From Nocardioides sp. WS12 (GTDB lineage Bacteria; Actinomycetota; Actinomycetes; Propionibacteriales; Nocardioidaceae): DNA of 64,000 bases. The stretch spans positions 3,534,001 through 3,598,000 of the forward strand of contig NZ_CP053928.1 of assembly GCF_014108865.1 (NCBI RefSeq), read 5' to 3'. The notes beneath the pieces are model-generated. The model saw nothing but the letters and a program-made list of their open reading frames with translations, was not told the DNA's origin and made no database searches. A program made the position numbers and the translations under genes. Of this stretch, positions 1 through 8,481 are shown piece after piece. Position 1 is the stretch's first letter, and each line of letters starts with the position of its first letter.

Positions 1-1041
1 CTCGCCGGTCAGGACATTGCGCGTCGTACCGGTGTCCTTCTTGAAGACGCAGGTGTTGCAGATGCCGATCCGGCAGCCGTAGTCCGGCGTCAGGCCGGCA
101 GCTTCGGCCTGCTCGAGGATCGTCTGGCCGTTGTTCTCGACCTCGATCTCCGAGGCGCCGAACACCAGGGAGCCGGTCGCTTCGTCGGTGGGGACCGTGC
201 GGGTCGGTGCTGCAAACTGCTCCAGGTGGAGCCGGTCGGAGATGCCCTCGGCCTCGAAGACGGCGCGGACGCCGTCCATGAGAGGCATCGGGCCACACAG
301 GAAGGTCTCGGCCTCGGCGAAGTGCTTGTCGGCAGCGACCAGGTGCTCGCGGCTGAAGAAGCCCTGGAGGTCACCGTTGTCAGCGTTGGTGTACGCGCGG
401 ACGATGCGGACGCCCTCGTACTTCTCCTCGATCTCGGCGATCTCCTTGCGGTAGATCACGTCGTCCGAGGTGAAGGAGTAGTGCAGGAAGGTGACCTTGC
501 CGATGTAGGCGCGCTCGGTGAGCGTGCGCAGCATGGACATGACCGGGGTGATGCCGGAGCCGCCGCTGATCAGCAGGATGCTGCGCGGGTGCGGCAGCGG
601 GATGTGGAACTCGCCCTGTGCCTGGGAGATCTGCACGACCATGCCGGGCTGGGCGTTGGCCAGCAGCCACGGCGAGACGAGGCCGTTGGGGTCGACCTTG
701 ATGGTCAACTCGAGGTGGCCGTCGCGGCGGAACTGCGAGTTCGCCGGCGAGTAGCAGCGGGTACGACGGATGCCGTCGATCTCGACCGACAGCTTGACGA
801 ACTGGCCGGCCTTGAAGCCGGTCCACAGGTTGTTGGGCCGAATGGTCAGCGTGACGCTGTCAGCGGTCTTGCGCTCGACAGCGGTGACCTCGGCGCGGAT
901 CTCGTTGCTGGACCAGAGTGGATCGAACATCTCGACGTAGCGGTCGACGCCGTGGGGCGTCGTCATCGCGGCAGCGAAGGAGGAGTTCAGGACGCGACGA
1001 GCAACCGCTGACGACGTCAGCTTCTGAGCGATGAGCGACAT
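1..1041 (-). CDS. Ferredoxin reductase with C-terminal [2Fe-2S] domain (partial)
   Basis: Flavodoxin-reductase type electron-transfer protein, 347 codons visible; the C-terminus runs off the left edge. After a ~45-residue N-terminal stretch come an FAD-binding beta barrel (RCYSPANS motif), an NAD(P)-binding domain (SGGSGITPVMSML, FLCGPMPLM) and a plant-type ferredoxin domain whose cysteine cluster begins GCRIGICNTC. The arrangement matches actinobacterial reductases that feed electrons to membrane fatty-acid desaturases or hydroxylases; the desaturase itself is not visible, so the substrate is inferred. The start is the ATG at 1041, behind an AAAGGAA ribosome site. Two operator-like palindromes lie just upstream. 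Confidence 0.85.
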   Translation of the reverse strand, partial: MSLIAQKLTSSAVARRVLNSSFAAAMTTPHGVDRYVEMFDPLWSSNEIRAEVTAVERKTADSVTLTIRPNNLWTGFKAGQFVKLSVEIDGIRRTRCYSPANSQFRRDGHLELTIKVDPNGLVSPWLLANAQPGMVVQISQAQGEFHIPLPHPRSILLISGGSGITPVMSMLRTLTERAYIGKVTFLHYSFTSDDVIYRKEIAEIEEKYEGVRIVRAYTNADNGDLQGFFSREHLVAADKHFAEAETFLCGPMPLMDGVRAVFEAEGISDRLHLEQFAAPTRTVPTDEATGSLVFGASEIEVENNGQTILEQAEAAGLTPDYGCRIGICNTCVFKKDTGTTRNVLTGE

Positions 1042-1054
1042 GCCCGTTTCCTTT

Positions 1055-1077
1055 CAGTGAACATCTGTGCACTGAAC
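1055..1077. promoter_or_regulatory. TetR-type operator-like palindrome, copy 1
   Basis: An inverted repeat of the form AGTGAAC-N4-GTGCACT sits 14 bp upstream of the reductase start. The arms agree at 6 of 7 positions. A second copy lies 77 bp further upstream. Size and symmetry resemble operators of TetR regulators of fatty-acid desaturation, but the regulator is not encoded next to it. Confidence 0.55.
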
Positions 1078-1131
1078 ACGCTAGGCCATTCCGGCAGTTG
1101 GCGCCACGCCGAGCAGGCGTGACGCTCACTA

Positions 1132-1154
1132 CAGTGCACGTTCGTGCACCGAAT
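1132..1154. promoter_or_regulatory. TetR-type operator-like palindrome, copy 2
   Basis: AGTGCAC-N4-GTGCACC, followed by CGAAT, aligns without gaps over 23 positions with the element at 1055-1077. Both lie in the reductase promoter region, which suggests cooperative or two-site control of that gene. Confidence 0.55.
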
Positions 1155-1189
1155 GGCAGCCAGGCGTTGGAAGCGTCAGCGGTTCGGCG

Positions 1190-2389
1190 TCACGTTCTCA
1201 CCGCGAAGAGTCTCCACGGGTCCGGGACGCCCTTGAGGTCGCGTGCGCCGCGGTCCTCGAAGTGGAGGCCCGAGCCGGTCACGAGGTCCTTGACGGTGCT
1301 CGACACCAGCACCTCGCCCGCGCCGGCCAGCGCAGAGAGACGGGCGCAGATGTGGACGGCGATACCGCCGACGTCGCCCCGCATCAGCTCGATCTCGCCG
1401 GTGTGCAGGCCGGCGCGGATCTCGATACCGAGCTCTCGGGTTCCCTCCACGATCGCGAGAGCGCAGCGCACCGCTCGCGCGGGTCCGTCGAACGTGGCCA
1501 GGAATCCGTCACCGGTGGTCACGATCTCTCGACCGCGATGCTGCTTCAGCTCACGCCGGACGACCTCGCGGTGGCGCTCGAGCAATTCGGTCCAGTCCCG
1601 GTCGCCACGCGTCACCGCATGGTTCGTCGAGTCGACCACGTCGGTGAACAGCATCGTGGCGAGGATCCGGTCGACGGGAGGTTGCGAAGGGCCGCCCACC
1701 GCGGGTTGCCGGTTGACGACACCCGGGGTCGTCGTACCTGTGGGCACGAAGCCACTGGCATACGCCCGCACCACCGCCTGAACCCGATCGCGCACACCCA
1801 GCTTCGCGAGGATGTGCGCGACGTGGGTCTTGACGGTCGTCTCCGCCACGACGAGCTCGTCAGCGATCTCGAGGTTCGACAACCCCCGCGCCATCTGCTG
1901 GAGCACGGCCGCTTCGCGTTCGGTCAGCTCCTCGAGCACAGGAGCCGGCACCGCCTCGACCCCGTCGGTCGCAGCGAAACGCTCCAGCAACCGCCGGGTG
2001 ATGGACGGCTCGATCAGCGCGTCACCGTGTGCAGCCGCCCGGATCGCGTCCAGCAGTCGCGAGGGCGGTGCGTCCTTCAGCAGGAAACCGCTGGCTCCTG
2101 CCCGGAGCGCCCGGTAGACGTACTCGTTCGCGTCGAACGTCGTCAGGACGATGATCGACGGAGGGTCGGGCATCGACATGATCTGTTCGGTCGCAGCGAG
2201 TCCGTCGAGCTCCGGCATCCGGATGTCCATCAGTACGACGTCCGGGCGGAGCTCGCGCACCCGTCGTACCGCCTCACGCCCGTCGCAGGCCTCCCCCACG
2301 ACCGTCATGTCCGCCTCCGAGCCCACGATCACTGCGAAGCCAGCGCGCAACAGCTGCTGGTCATCGGCGATCAGGACGCGAATGGTCAT
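1190..2389 (-). CDS. NarL-type response regulator fused to a class III adenylate/guanylate cyclase domain
   Basis: 399 aa. Residues 1-120 are a CheY-like receiver with acidic D9/D10, phosphoacceptor D55 and K105. Residues ~152-215 are a LuxR/NarL helix-turn-helix (LTEREAAVLQQMARG). After a ~25-residue linker, residues ~243-399 form a class III nucleotide cyclase homology domain with metal-binding D250 (FTDVVDST) and D294 (TTGDGFLATF). The usual substrate-selecting lysine is replaced by V290 and the transition-state Asn by H346; R350 is kept, so cyclase activity is uncertain. It is divergent from the kinase operon at 2508-5350, its likely partner. The receiver-HTH-cyclase order is unusual. Confidence 0.88.
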   Translation of the reverse strand: MTIRVLIADDQQLLRAGFAVIVGSEADMTVVGEACDGREAVRRVRELRPDVVLMDIRMPELDGLAATEQIMSMPDPPSIIVLTTFDANEYVYRALRAGASGFLLKDAPPSRLLDAIRAAAHGDALIEPSITRRLLERFAATDGVEAVPAPVLEELTEREAAVLQQMARGLSNLEIADELVVAETTVKTHVAHILAKLGVRDRVQAVVRAYASGFVPTGTTTPGVVNRQPAVGGPSQPPVDRILATMLFTDVVDSTNHAVTRGDRDWTELLERHREVVRRELKQHRGREIVTTGDGFLATFDGPARAVRCALAIVEGTRELGIEIRAGLHTGEIELMRGDVGGIAVHICARLSALAGAGEVLVSSTVKDLVTGSGLHFEDRGARDLKGVPDPWRLFAVRT

Positions 2390-2507
2390 GCCCGCCAGTG
2401 TCCCGCCCCGCCCGGTCCTTGTCTCTCATCCTTGAGGACGACTCCGGGCGGGAAGTTCGCTCACACGGAGGACGCGCCGACCGTCCCGCGTCCCTAGCGT
2501 CGTCGCC

Positions 2508-3221
2508 ATGAACACATCCATGAAGCAAACCGGACACGCATTCATCGCCATGGCCGCAGTGTGGTTCGCCTACCTCGTCATCGCCTTCACCCTCGCCGCC
2601 GACTACCAGGAGGCACTCGTCGAGGCTGCCGAGGACCTCGGAGTGTCGGACAACAAGTTGCCGGCTGAGGCCATCGCCCAGGTCTTCGAACAGCACACCG
2701 CCGGGAGCCTGGTCGGACTACCCATCCTGTTCGCGGCCCCGGCCATCATGCTGATGACCGCGTTCGCCGTACGCAAGCACTGGCCCTCCGCGTTCGCCAC
2801 GTGGTCCGTGCGCACGGCCGTCGTCTCCGCGGCGATCTGGTGGGCCTACCTGCTGATCGACTCCGGCAGCTACCTCGGCCCCGACAACCTGCCTCCCCTG
2901 ACCCGGGACATCGATGTACTGACCGTGCCCCTCGTGGCTGCGGCGTCCGCCTTCGCCCTCGTCTCCGTGATCGCTGCGGCCGAAGGGCTGAGGAAGGCCG
3001 GGGTGGTTCGCAGGGCCGCCAGGATCGCGTCCGCCCTTGCGGCCTTCCTGCTGGTGGCCGGGCTCGCCGGGACGTTCACCTCCGGCTTCGAGGACCCGCT
3101 GCCTCCGATTGCCTTGTTCCCGTCATCGCTGATCCTCGGAATCGCGCTGCTGCGCAGCGCTCGCAAGGAGCAGCCACCCGCCGCACGCCTGTTCATTCCG
3201 GTCGGGCAGCGGGAGGATTGA
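2508..3221 (+). CDS. Membrane protein, first gene of the kinase operon
   Basis: 237 aa with about six hydrophobic helices (near residues 10-30, 65-85, 100-118, 138-160, 172-192, 200-217). I do not recognise the family. The gene ends 3 bp before the degenerate kinase, so it is probably co-transcribed with both kinases and may supply membrane sensing or assembly. There is no clear ribosome site before the ATG; a TAGCGT element lies close upstream, so a short or absent leader is possible. Confidence 0.75.
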   Translation: MNTSMKQTGHAFIAMAAVWFAYLVIAFTLAADYQEALVEAAEDLGVSDNKLPAEAIAQVFEQHTAGSLVGLPILFAAPAIMLMTAFAVRKHWPSAFATWSVRTAVVSAAIWWAYLLIDSGSYLGPDNLPPLTRDIDVLTVPLVAAASAFALVSVIAAAEGLRKAGVVRRAARIASALAAFLLVAGLAGTFTSGFEDPLPPIALFPSSLILGIALLRSARKEQPPAARLFIPVGQRED

Positions 3222-3224
3222 GTC

Positions 3225-4340
3225 ATGGAGCGACAGGCGCGCATCCGGTGGGGTGAGGTCATCCTGGTGGTGCTGATGGTCGTGCTCGGCACCGCAGCGA
3301 TGGTCGAGAACGTCAACGCGTCCAGCGCCCTGCTTCCTGACTACCGGCACACGATCGATGCACACTCCTGGCTGATGGTCCCTGTCTGGCTGGCAGCGTG
3401 TGCAGCGCCGCTGTGGTGGCGGCGCGGCGCCCTGTCCATGTGCCTGGCCGTCGCGGTGATCGTCGGGATCCACGTGCTGGCGTTCGGTTGGGTGGTGCGC
3501 TGCGGTTCCGGTCTCCCCCTCAGTTTCGCCCTCGCCTTCCTGGTTGGGTACGGCGAACCGCGCCGACGAGCCGCCTGGGGGCTGGTCACCGTGGTCGGGA
3601 TGCAGACGCTGGTTCTGGTCAAGGATTCAGCGGCGCCGTTCGCGGTGCTGCCTGCGGCCGCTCTCATCGCGGCAGTGGTGTGGGGCACCGGGCTGCTGAC
3701 CCGTGAACGGAGCCAGATCGCCACCCAGCTCCGCACCCGAACCCGGGAACTCCGCCACCTCCGCGACGAGCGGACCCGGCTTGCCGTCGGCGATGACCGC
3801 GCCCGTCTCTCTGCCGAGCTCGACAGCCTCCTCGACGCCCGTCTGGATCAGCTCGCCCGGGTGGCCGATCAGGGCGTCGCCTCTCCGACGAGGGATGTTC
3901 TCGCCCTCCTGGAGGAGGAGAGCAGGAGCACCCTCGACGAGATGCGGACCATCGTCGGGGAACTCCGCGGCACCGACATCGCCCTCAGCCCCGCGCCCAC
4001 GGTGGCACACATCGACGGCCTGCTCGCCCGCCACTCGACGGCCCCGGTGACTGTTCAGGGCGACCCGCGGTCCCTGCCCGCAGGGGTCGAGCTCTCGGCC
4101 TACCGCATCGTCGAACACCTGCTGGAGGCACTCGAGTCCGACCCGGACCTGTCGGTCGTGTTGCGGTTCGACGACACCGCTCTTGAGGTCACGGTGTCGG
4201 GTCGGGCGGGACGCGCATCGGACGTCCGGGCTGCAGTCGCCCGCGCGCGGGAGCGCGCGCTGGTCCAGCAGGGGACCTTCGAGGCGAAACTCACCCGCGG
4301 GCGTGCGCACGTGGTCGCCCACCTGCCCGTCCGGGCGTGA
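3225..4340 (+). CDS. Degenerate membrane histidine kinase (pseudokinase)
   Basis: 371 aa. The N-terminal ~155 residues hold 4-5 membrane helices, followed by a coiled linker and a region matching the NarL-family HisKA_3 dimerisation domain. At the phosphoacceptor position the expected ELHD motif reads AELDSLLDARL, with D200 in place of His. The C-terminal ATPase-like region lacks a recognisable N-box (RIVEHLLEALES where RIVQE..TNALRHA is expected) and glycine-rich lid. The fold is probably kept but autophosphorylation lost. A GGAGG site precedes the ATG by 9 nt. Its stop overlaps the GTG start of the intact kinase (GTGA), so the two are translationally coupled and may pair physically. Confidence 0.82.
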   Translation: MERQARIRWGEVILVVLMVVLGTAAMVENVNASSALLPDYRHTIDAHSWLMVPVWLAACAAPLWWRRGALSMCLAVAVIVGIHVLAFGWVVRCGSGLPLSFALAFLVGYGEPRRRAAWGLVTVVGMQTLVLVKDSAAPFAVLPAAALIAAVVWGTGLLTRERSQIATQLRTRTRELRHLRDERTRLAVGDDRARLSAELDSLLDARLDQLARVADQGVASPTRDVLALLEEESRSTLDEMRTIVGELRGTDIALSPAPTVAHIDGLLARHSTAPVTVQGDPRSLPAGVELSAYRIVEHLLEALESDPDLSVVLRFDDTALEVTVSGRAGRASDVRAAVARARERALVQQGTFEAKLTRGRAHVVAHLPVRA

Positions 4341-5350
4341 GCATGCAGCGCGCACGAGAGCCGGTGGAGATCATCGGCTCCGTCGTGCTGCTGGCAGTCG
4401 CCTGCGCAGTCAGTACGACGTCGCTCTGGCCGATCGGCATGCCCGTCATGACCGCTGCGGGCGCCCTCCTGGGCTTCCTTCTCGGCCGCACCTGGCGACG
4501 CGTCGGCGTCGGGGCCGGCGTCGGTATCGGTTGCGAAGTGGCGTTGATGACCCTGGGTGGCGTCGACTCACCGGACTTCCTCTGGTGGTCACTTCCCGGT
4601 TTCATCGCCGGCGTCAGCCTGCGCCGACACCGGGAACTGGCCGATGAACTCGCCGCCCTCGCCCAGGAGGTCGAGACCGAGCAGGAACTGTTCACCCAGG
4701 TCTCGGTGCGCAACGAACGGGCCCGGATCTCCGCGGAACTGCATGACATCGTCGGCCACGCGATCAGCGTCATGGTGGTCCAGGCAGCGGCAGGTCAACG
4801 ACTGGCCGACGCAAACCCCGAACTGGCCAGCCAAGCACTGCGCACGATCGCCGAGTCGGCGCGCCAGGGCCGCGACGACCTGCGACGCCTGGTCGACATG
4901 CTCGGCGGTGGCGAGGTCGCCACCCCTGACCTGTCGGTCGTCGAAGCCATCGCGGACCACGCGGCCCGGGCCGGACTGGACGTGTCGTGCCGCTTCGAGG
5001 GCCACCGCGAGAACGTTCCGGTCGACGTCGCGGAGGCCGCGATCCGGATCGTCCAGGAGGGAATCACCAATGCCCTGCGCCACGCTCCGGGCGCCCGGGT
5101 CGAAGTCCTCGTGCAGGGTGCCTCCCCTCCCCGCGAACTGATCCTGAAGGTCACCAACGGACCTCCGGCCCAACGACTCACCCGGCCGATTCAGGGCACC
5201 GGGAACGGGCTGCGCGGCGTCCGCGAGCGCATCGACGTGCTCGGCGGATCGATGACGTCAGGTCCGACCGCGGCCGGTGGCTGGGGACTGACGGCAGTCC
5301 TCCCTCTCGTCCGGGACGCCGTACCGAAGAACCGTGGTGTGCGGCCCTGA
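4337..5350 (+). CDS. NarL-family sensor histidine kinase
   Basis: 337 aa. Four hydrophobic segments lie in residues 10-95. The HisKA_3 domain has an intact phosphoacceptor, H136, in ERARISAELHDIVGHA. The HATPase_c domain has an N-box (IRIVQEGITNALRHA) and a glycine-rich GTGNGLRGVRERI. This is the catalytically competent partner of the degenerate kinase encoded just before it, and most likely phosphorylates the divergently encoded regulator-cyclase. The start is the overlapping GTG at 4337; the ATG at 4343 is an alternative. Confidence 0.88.
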   Translation: MSMQRAREPVEIIGSVVLLAVACAVSTTSLWPIGMPVMTAAGALLGFLLGRTWRRVGVGAGVGIGCEVALMTLGGVDSPDFLWWSLPGFIAGVSLRRHRELADELAALAQEVETEQELFTQVSVRNERARISAELHDIVGHAISVMVVQAAAGQRLADANPELASQALRTIAESARQGRDDLRRLVDMLGGGEVATPDLSVVEAIADHAARAGLDVSCRFEGHRENVPVDVAEAAIRIVQEGITNALRHAPGARVEVLVQGASPPRELILKVTNGPPAQRLTRPIQGTGNGLRGVRERIDVLGGSMTSGPTAAGGWGLTAVLPLVRDAVPKNRGVRP

Positions 5351-5353
5351 CGT

Positions 5354-5731
5354 TCAGAGCTGGAGGTCGAGCGCGTCTGCGCGACTGCGAAACAGCCGCC
5401 GCAGGCCCAGGGTGTAGGGCAGTCGCGCCAGGATCGCGCGGTCGGCGGTCACGACGCGGACCTGGCTGCCGGCAGCCTTGAGGTCCCGCGCGGCCGCGAC
5501 AAGGACAGCGATGCCGGTGTGGTCCGTTCCGTTGTCGAGGGCCGTGAGGTCCAGCACCGTCACCGCGCCGACGCCCTCGGTGATGAGCTGCTCGACGGCG
5601 TGCGTGAGTTGCACGGCCGCCGGGAACTTCAACGCCCCTGACACGCTCACGACCAGTGCACCTTGAACCCGGCCCTCCTCGATCCGCAGCTCTGCCGGCG
5701 CGGCGATCATCGGGGCTCGGTGGTCATTCAC
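5354..5731 (-). CDS. STAS-domain protein (anti-sigma factor antagonist type)
   Basis: About 125 aa with one STAS domain: a VVSVSGALKFPAAVQL strand-turn followed by VTVLDLTALDNGTDHTGIAVL, where the usual phosphorylatable Ser/Thr region sits. Such proteins bind anti-sigma kinases or act as switch modules. The GTG start at 5731 is chosen because GAAGGA lies 6 nt upstream; the ATG at 5761 would add ten residues without a good ribosome site. It is convergent with the kinase gene and divergent from the ArsR-SulP operon, whose transporter also ends in a STAS domain. Confidence 0.78.
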   Translation of the reverse strand: MNDHRAPMIAAPAELRIEEGRVQGALVVSVSGALKFPAAVQLTHAVEQLITEGVGAVTVLDLTALDNGTDHTGIAVLVAAARDLKAAGSQVRVVTADRAILARLPYTLGLRRLFRSRADALDLQL

Positions 5732-5776
5732 AGGTCGTCCTTCACTAGGGGGCTGGCTCATCGGCAACCCTACGCG

Positions 5777-5796
5777 ACTTGAAGATATTATCAAGT
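5777..5796. promoter_or_regulatory. ArsR-type operator
   Basis: A perfect inverted repeat, ACTTGA-N8-TCAAGT, in an AT-rich patch 18 bp upstream of the arsR-family start. The TTGA/TCAA core matches the shape of ArsR/SmtB operators and implies autoregulation of the arsR-sulP unit. Confidence 0.6.
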
Positions 5797-5813
5797 CATG
5801 TAGTCTTCATGTC

Positions 5814-6149
5814 ATGGGTGTCCCGCTGTACCAAGCAAAGGCCGAGTTCTTCAAGACCCTCGGGCACCCCGCTCGGATCCGCATCCTCGAGCTCCTCTCC
5901 GAACGTGATCACGCCGTGCACGAGTTGCTGGAGAAGATCGCCATCGAACCGAGCAACCTGTCCCAGCAACTGGCCCTGCTGCGTCGCACGTCGCTCGTGA
6001 TCTCGCAGCGACACAACGGTGAAGTGATCTATTCGATCAGCGTTCCCGAGGTGCGCGACCTCCTCCTCGCCGCTCGGAGCATCCTGTCGGGCATCATCGC
6101 GACCAACGGCGAGCTCGAGAACGAACTGACCCGAACTGCCCCCAGGTGA
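5814..6149 (+). CDS. ArsR-family transcriptional regulator
   Basis: 111 aa winged helix-turn-helix protein: FKTLGHPARIRILELLSE (helices 1-2), then a recognition region PSNLSQQLALLRR and a beta-wing with RHNGEVIYSI. It contains no cysteine at all, so it cannot be a thiolate metal or persulfide sensor like many ArsR proteins. It is the first gene of an operon; its TGA overlaps the GTG of the SulP transporter. A palindromic operator lies upstream. Confidence 0.88.
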   Translation: MGVPLYQAKAEFFKTLGHPARIRILELLSERDHAVHELLEKIAIEPSNLSQQLALLRRTSLVISQRHNGEVIYSISVPEVRDLLLAARSILSGIIATNGELENELTRTAPR

Positions 6150-7834
6150 CGAAGACGGCCGCGGCCAGACGGGCAGCCCTGGGTCGAACCAGGCAACTCC
6201 TCCCCCGTCGCGCCGACTGGACGCATGCCCGGCCGACGCGTGACCTGACCGCGGGAGTGATGGTCGGTCTGGTCGCGCTTCCCCTCGCGCTGGGGTTCGG
6301 CGTGAGCTCCGGGATGGGCGCCACCGCCGGCCTGGTGACCGCGATCGTGGCGGGCGCAGTGGCTGCAATCTTTGGTGGAAGCAGGGTCCAGGTCAGCGGA
6401 CCAACCGGAGCGATGACCGTCGTTCTGGTGCCGATCATCGCGACCTACGGACCTGACGGTGTCCTCGTCGTCGGGCTGATGGCCGGGATCATGCTGATCG
6501 GGCTCGGGTATGCCGGAGCAGGGCGGTTCATCCGCTACGTCCCGGTCCCCGTCGTCGAGGGATTCACCATCGGCATCGCGGTCATCATCGCGCTGCAGCA
6601 GGTGCCGGCCGCCCTGGGCGTCGACGTACACGCAGAGAAGGTGCTGGTCCTGGCTGCCCGCGGCGCTCGCGCCTGGGGCGCCGATCCTGAGTGGGTGCCC
6701 CTCGGCATCGCCGCCGCGGTCATCGCGCTGGTCCTGGTGTTGTCCAGGTTCATGCCCCTTCTTCCGGGTTCGCTGATCGCGGTGGTCGCACTCACGGTCG
6801 CCAACTCGGTCTTCGCCTGGGGCGCCGCCCCGATCGGTCACATCCCGGGCAGCCTGCCGAGCCCGTCGCTCCCCGCCATTCCATGGCGCGACCTCGATGC
6901 CCTGCTGCTGCCGGCCGTCGCCGTGGCGGCCCTGGCTGCACTGGAGAGCCTGCTGTCAGCGACCGTCGCGGACGGCATGCGCGTCGGTCAACGTCACGAC
7001 TCCGACCGCGAGCTGGCAGGTCAGGGTCTGGCCAACCTCGTTGCTCCGCTGTTCGGCGGCATCCCGGCCACCGCTGCGATCGCGCGCACCGCGGTCAATG
7101 TCCGGTCGGGCGCGACATCGCGACTTGCTGCACTGGTCCATGCGGCCCTGCTTTTGGTCATCGTGCTGGTTGCGGCACGGTGGGTGGGGCAGATCCCACG
7201 CGCCGCCCTGGCGGGAGTCCTGATCGCCACCGCAGTGCAGATGGTTCGGGTCTCCAGCCTGACGGCTCTGCTCCGTTCGACGCGGGGCGACGCCATCGCC
7301 CTGTCCATCACCGCCGTCGCCACGATCACTTTCGACCTGGTCACCGCGGTGCTCATCGGCCTGGTCGTCGCCGGCTTCTTCGCACTCCAGCAGACCGCGC
7401 GGTCCGCCCACCTCCAGGAGATGCCGCTCGACGAGGCCGACCACGGCGATGAGGAGCAGTCGCTCCTGGACGAGCACATCGTCGCCTATCGCCTGGATGG
7501 CCCTCTCTTCTTCGCGGCCGCCCACGACTTCCTGCTCGAACTCACCGAGGTGACCCGGGTACGTGTGGTCATCCTGCGCATGTCACGGGTCACCGCCATT
7601 GACGCCACCGGCGCTCAGGTCCTCGCCGACACCATCAGTCGCCTGGAACACCGCCACGTCACGGTCCTGCTGTCCGGTGTCCAGCCGCACCACGAACAGG
7701 TCCTGCGCCAACTCGGCGTCCACGGCCGACTCGCGCACGAGAACCACCTCTTCGCCACCACCCCCGAGGCCATCGAGCACGCGCGCCTGCACGCCTCACG
7801 GATCACCCACACGCCCCTCGACAAGACCGCCTGA
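6146..7834 (+). CDS. SulP family anion transporter with STAS domain
   Basis: 562 aa. About 10-12 membrane helices span residues 35-420, with the SulP signature region near the N-terminus (MVGLVALPLALGFG) and conserved GSRVQVSGPTGAMT. A cytoplasmic STAS domain follows at ~450-545 (VVILRMSRVTAIDATGAQVL). The family moves sulfate, bicarbonate or dicarboxylates; substrate cannot be read here. The GTG start overlaps the arsR stop. A second SulP gene lies at 23888-25561. Confidence 0.88.
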   Translation: MTKTAAARRAALGRTRQLLPRRADWTHARPTRDLTAGVMVGLVALPLALGFGVSSGMGATAGLVTAIVAGAVAAIFGGSRVQVSGPTGAMTVVLVPIIATYGPDGVLVVGLMAGIMLIGLGYAGAGRFIRYVPVPVVEGFTIGIAVIIALQQVPAALGVDVHAEKVLVLAARGARAWGADPEWVPLGIAAAVIALVLVLSRFMPLLPGSLIAVVALTVANSVFAWGAAPIGHIPGSLPSPSLPAIPWRDLDALLLPAVAVAALAALESLLSATVADGMRVGQRHDSDRELAGQGLANLVAPLFGGIPATAAIARTAVNVRSGATSRLAALVHAALLLVIVLVAARWVGQIPRAALAGVLIATAVQMVRVSSLTALLRSTRGDAIALSITAVATITFDLVTAVLIGLVVAGFFALQQTARSAHLQEMPLDEADHGDEEQSLLDEHIVAYRLDGPLFFAAAHDFLLELTEVTRVRVVILRMSRVTAIDATGAQVLADTISRLEHRHVTVLLSGVQPHHEQVLRQLGVHGRLAHENHLFATTPEAIEHARLHASRITHTPLDKTA

Positions 7835-7887
7835 ACTGGCGCAGCGTCGCGCCGGCAACCAATGGAACCCCGAAAGGACCACCCGCA

Positions 7888-8460
7888 ATGCGACTGATCT
7901 TCATGGGCCCGCCCGGAGCCGGCAAAGGCACACAGGCAGCGGCCGTCTGCGACCGCTACGGCATCCCGGCCATCTCCACCGGAGACATCTTTCGGGCCAA
8001 CGTCTCGGCAGGCACTCCCCTCGGAATCGAGGCCCAGACCTACATGAACGCCGGCGACTACGTGCCCGACGAAGTCACCAACGCGATGGTGCGCGATCGC
8101 CTGTCACAGCAGGACTGCCGTAGGGGATTCCTGCTCGACGGCTATCCACGCACCCTCGAGCAGGTCAAGGAACTCGACGAGATGCTGGCCGAGCTCGACG
8201 TACAACTGAACGGCGCGATCGTCCTGGACACCGACGCCGACGAGCTGCTCAAGCGGCTCCTCGAACGGGCACGCACAGAAGGGCGCGCCGACGACACCGA
8301 GGACGTCATTCGCCGACGCCAGGAGTTGTACGCCGAGCAGACCGCTCCGCTCCTCGCAGAGTACGACGCCCGGGGCCTGCTGGCGTCGGTCAACGGAATC
8401 GGCCGCGTCGACCACGTCACGGACCGCGTGCACACCGCCATCGCCCGACTGACCCGGTGA
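7888..8460 (+). CDS. adk: Adenylate kinase
   Basis: 190 aa. P-loop GPPGAGKGTQ near the N-terminus, NMP-binding STGDIFRANV, LLDGYPRT, and a short LID without the zinc cysteines (short-type kinase). It interconverts ATP + AMP and 2 ADP. A GAAAGGA site lies 9 nt before the ATG. Actinobacterial adk normally sits in the secY ribosomal-protein operon, whereas this copy follows a SulP transporter by 53 bp. It may therefore be a second, specialised copy. Confidence 0.9.
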   Translation: MRLIFMGPPGAGKGTQAAAVCDRYGIPAISTGDIFRANVSAGTPLGIEAQTYMNAGDYVPDEVTNAMVRDRLSQQDCRRGFLLDGYPRTLEQVKELDEMLAELDVQLNGAIVLDTDADELLKRLLERARTEGRADDTEDVIRRRQELYAEQTAPLLAEYDARGLLASVNGIGRVDHVTDRVHTAIARLTR

Positions 8461-8481
8461 TCGACCTCGTCGCGTCAGGGG

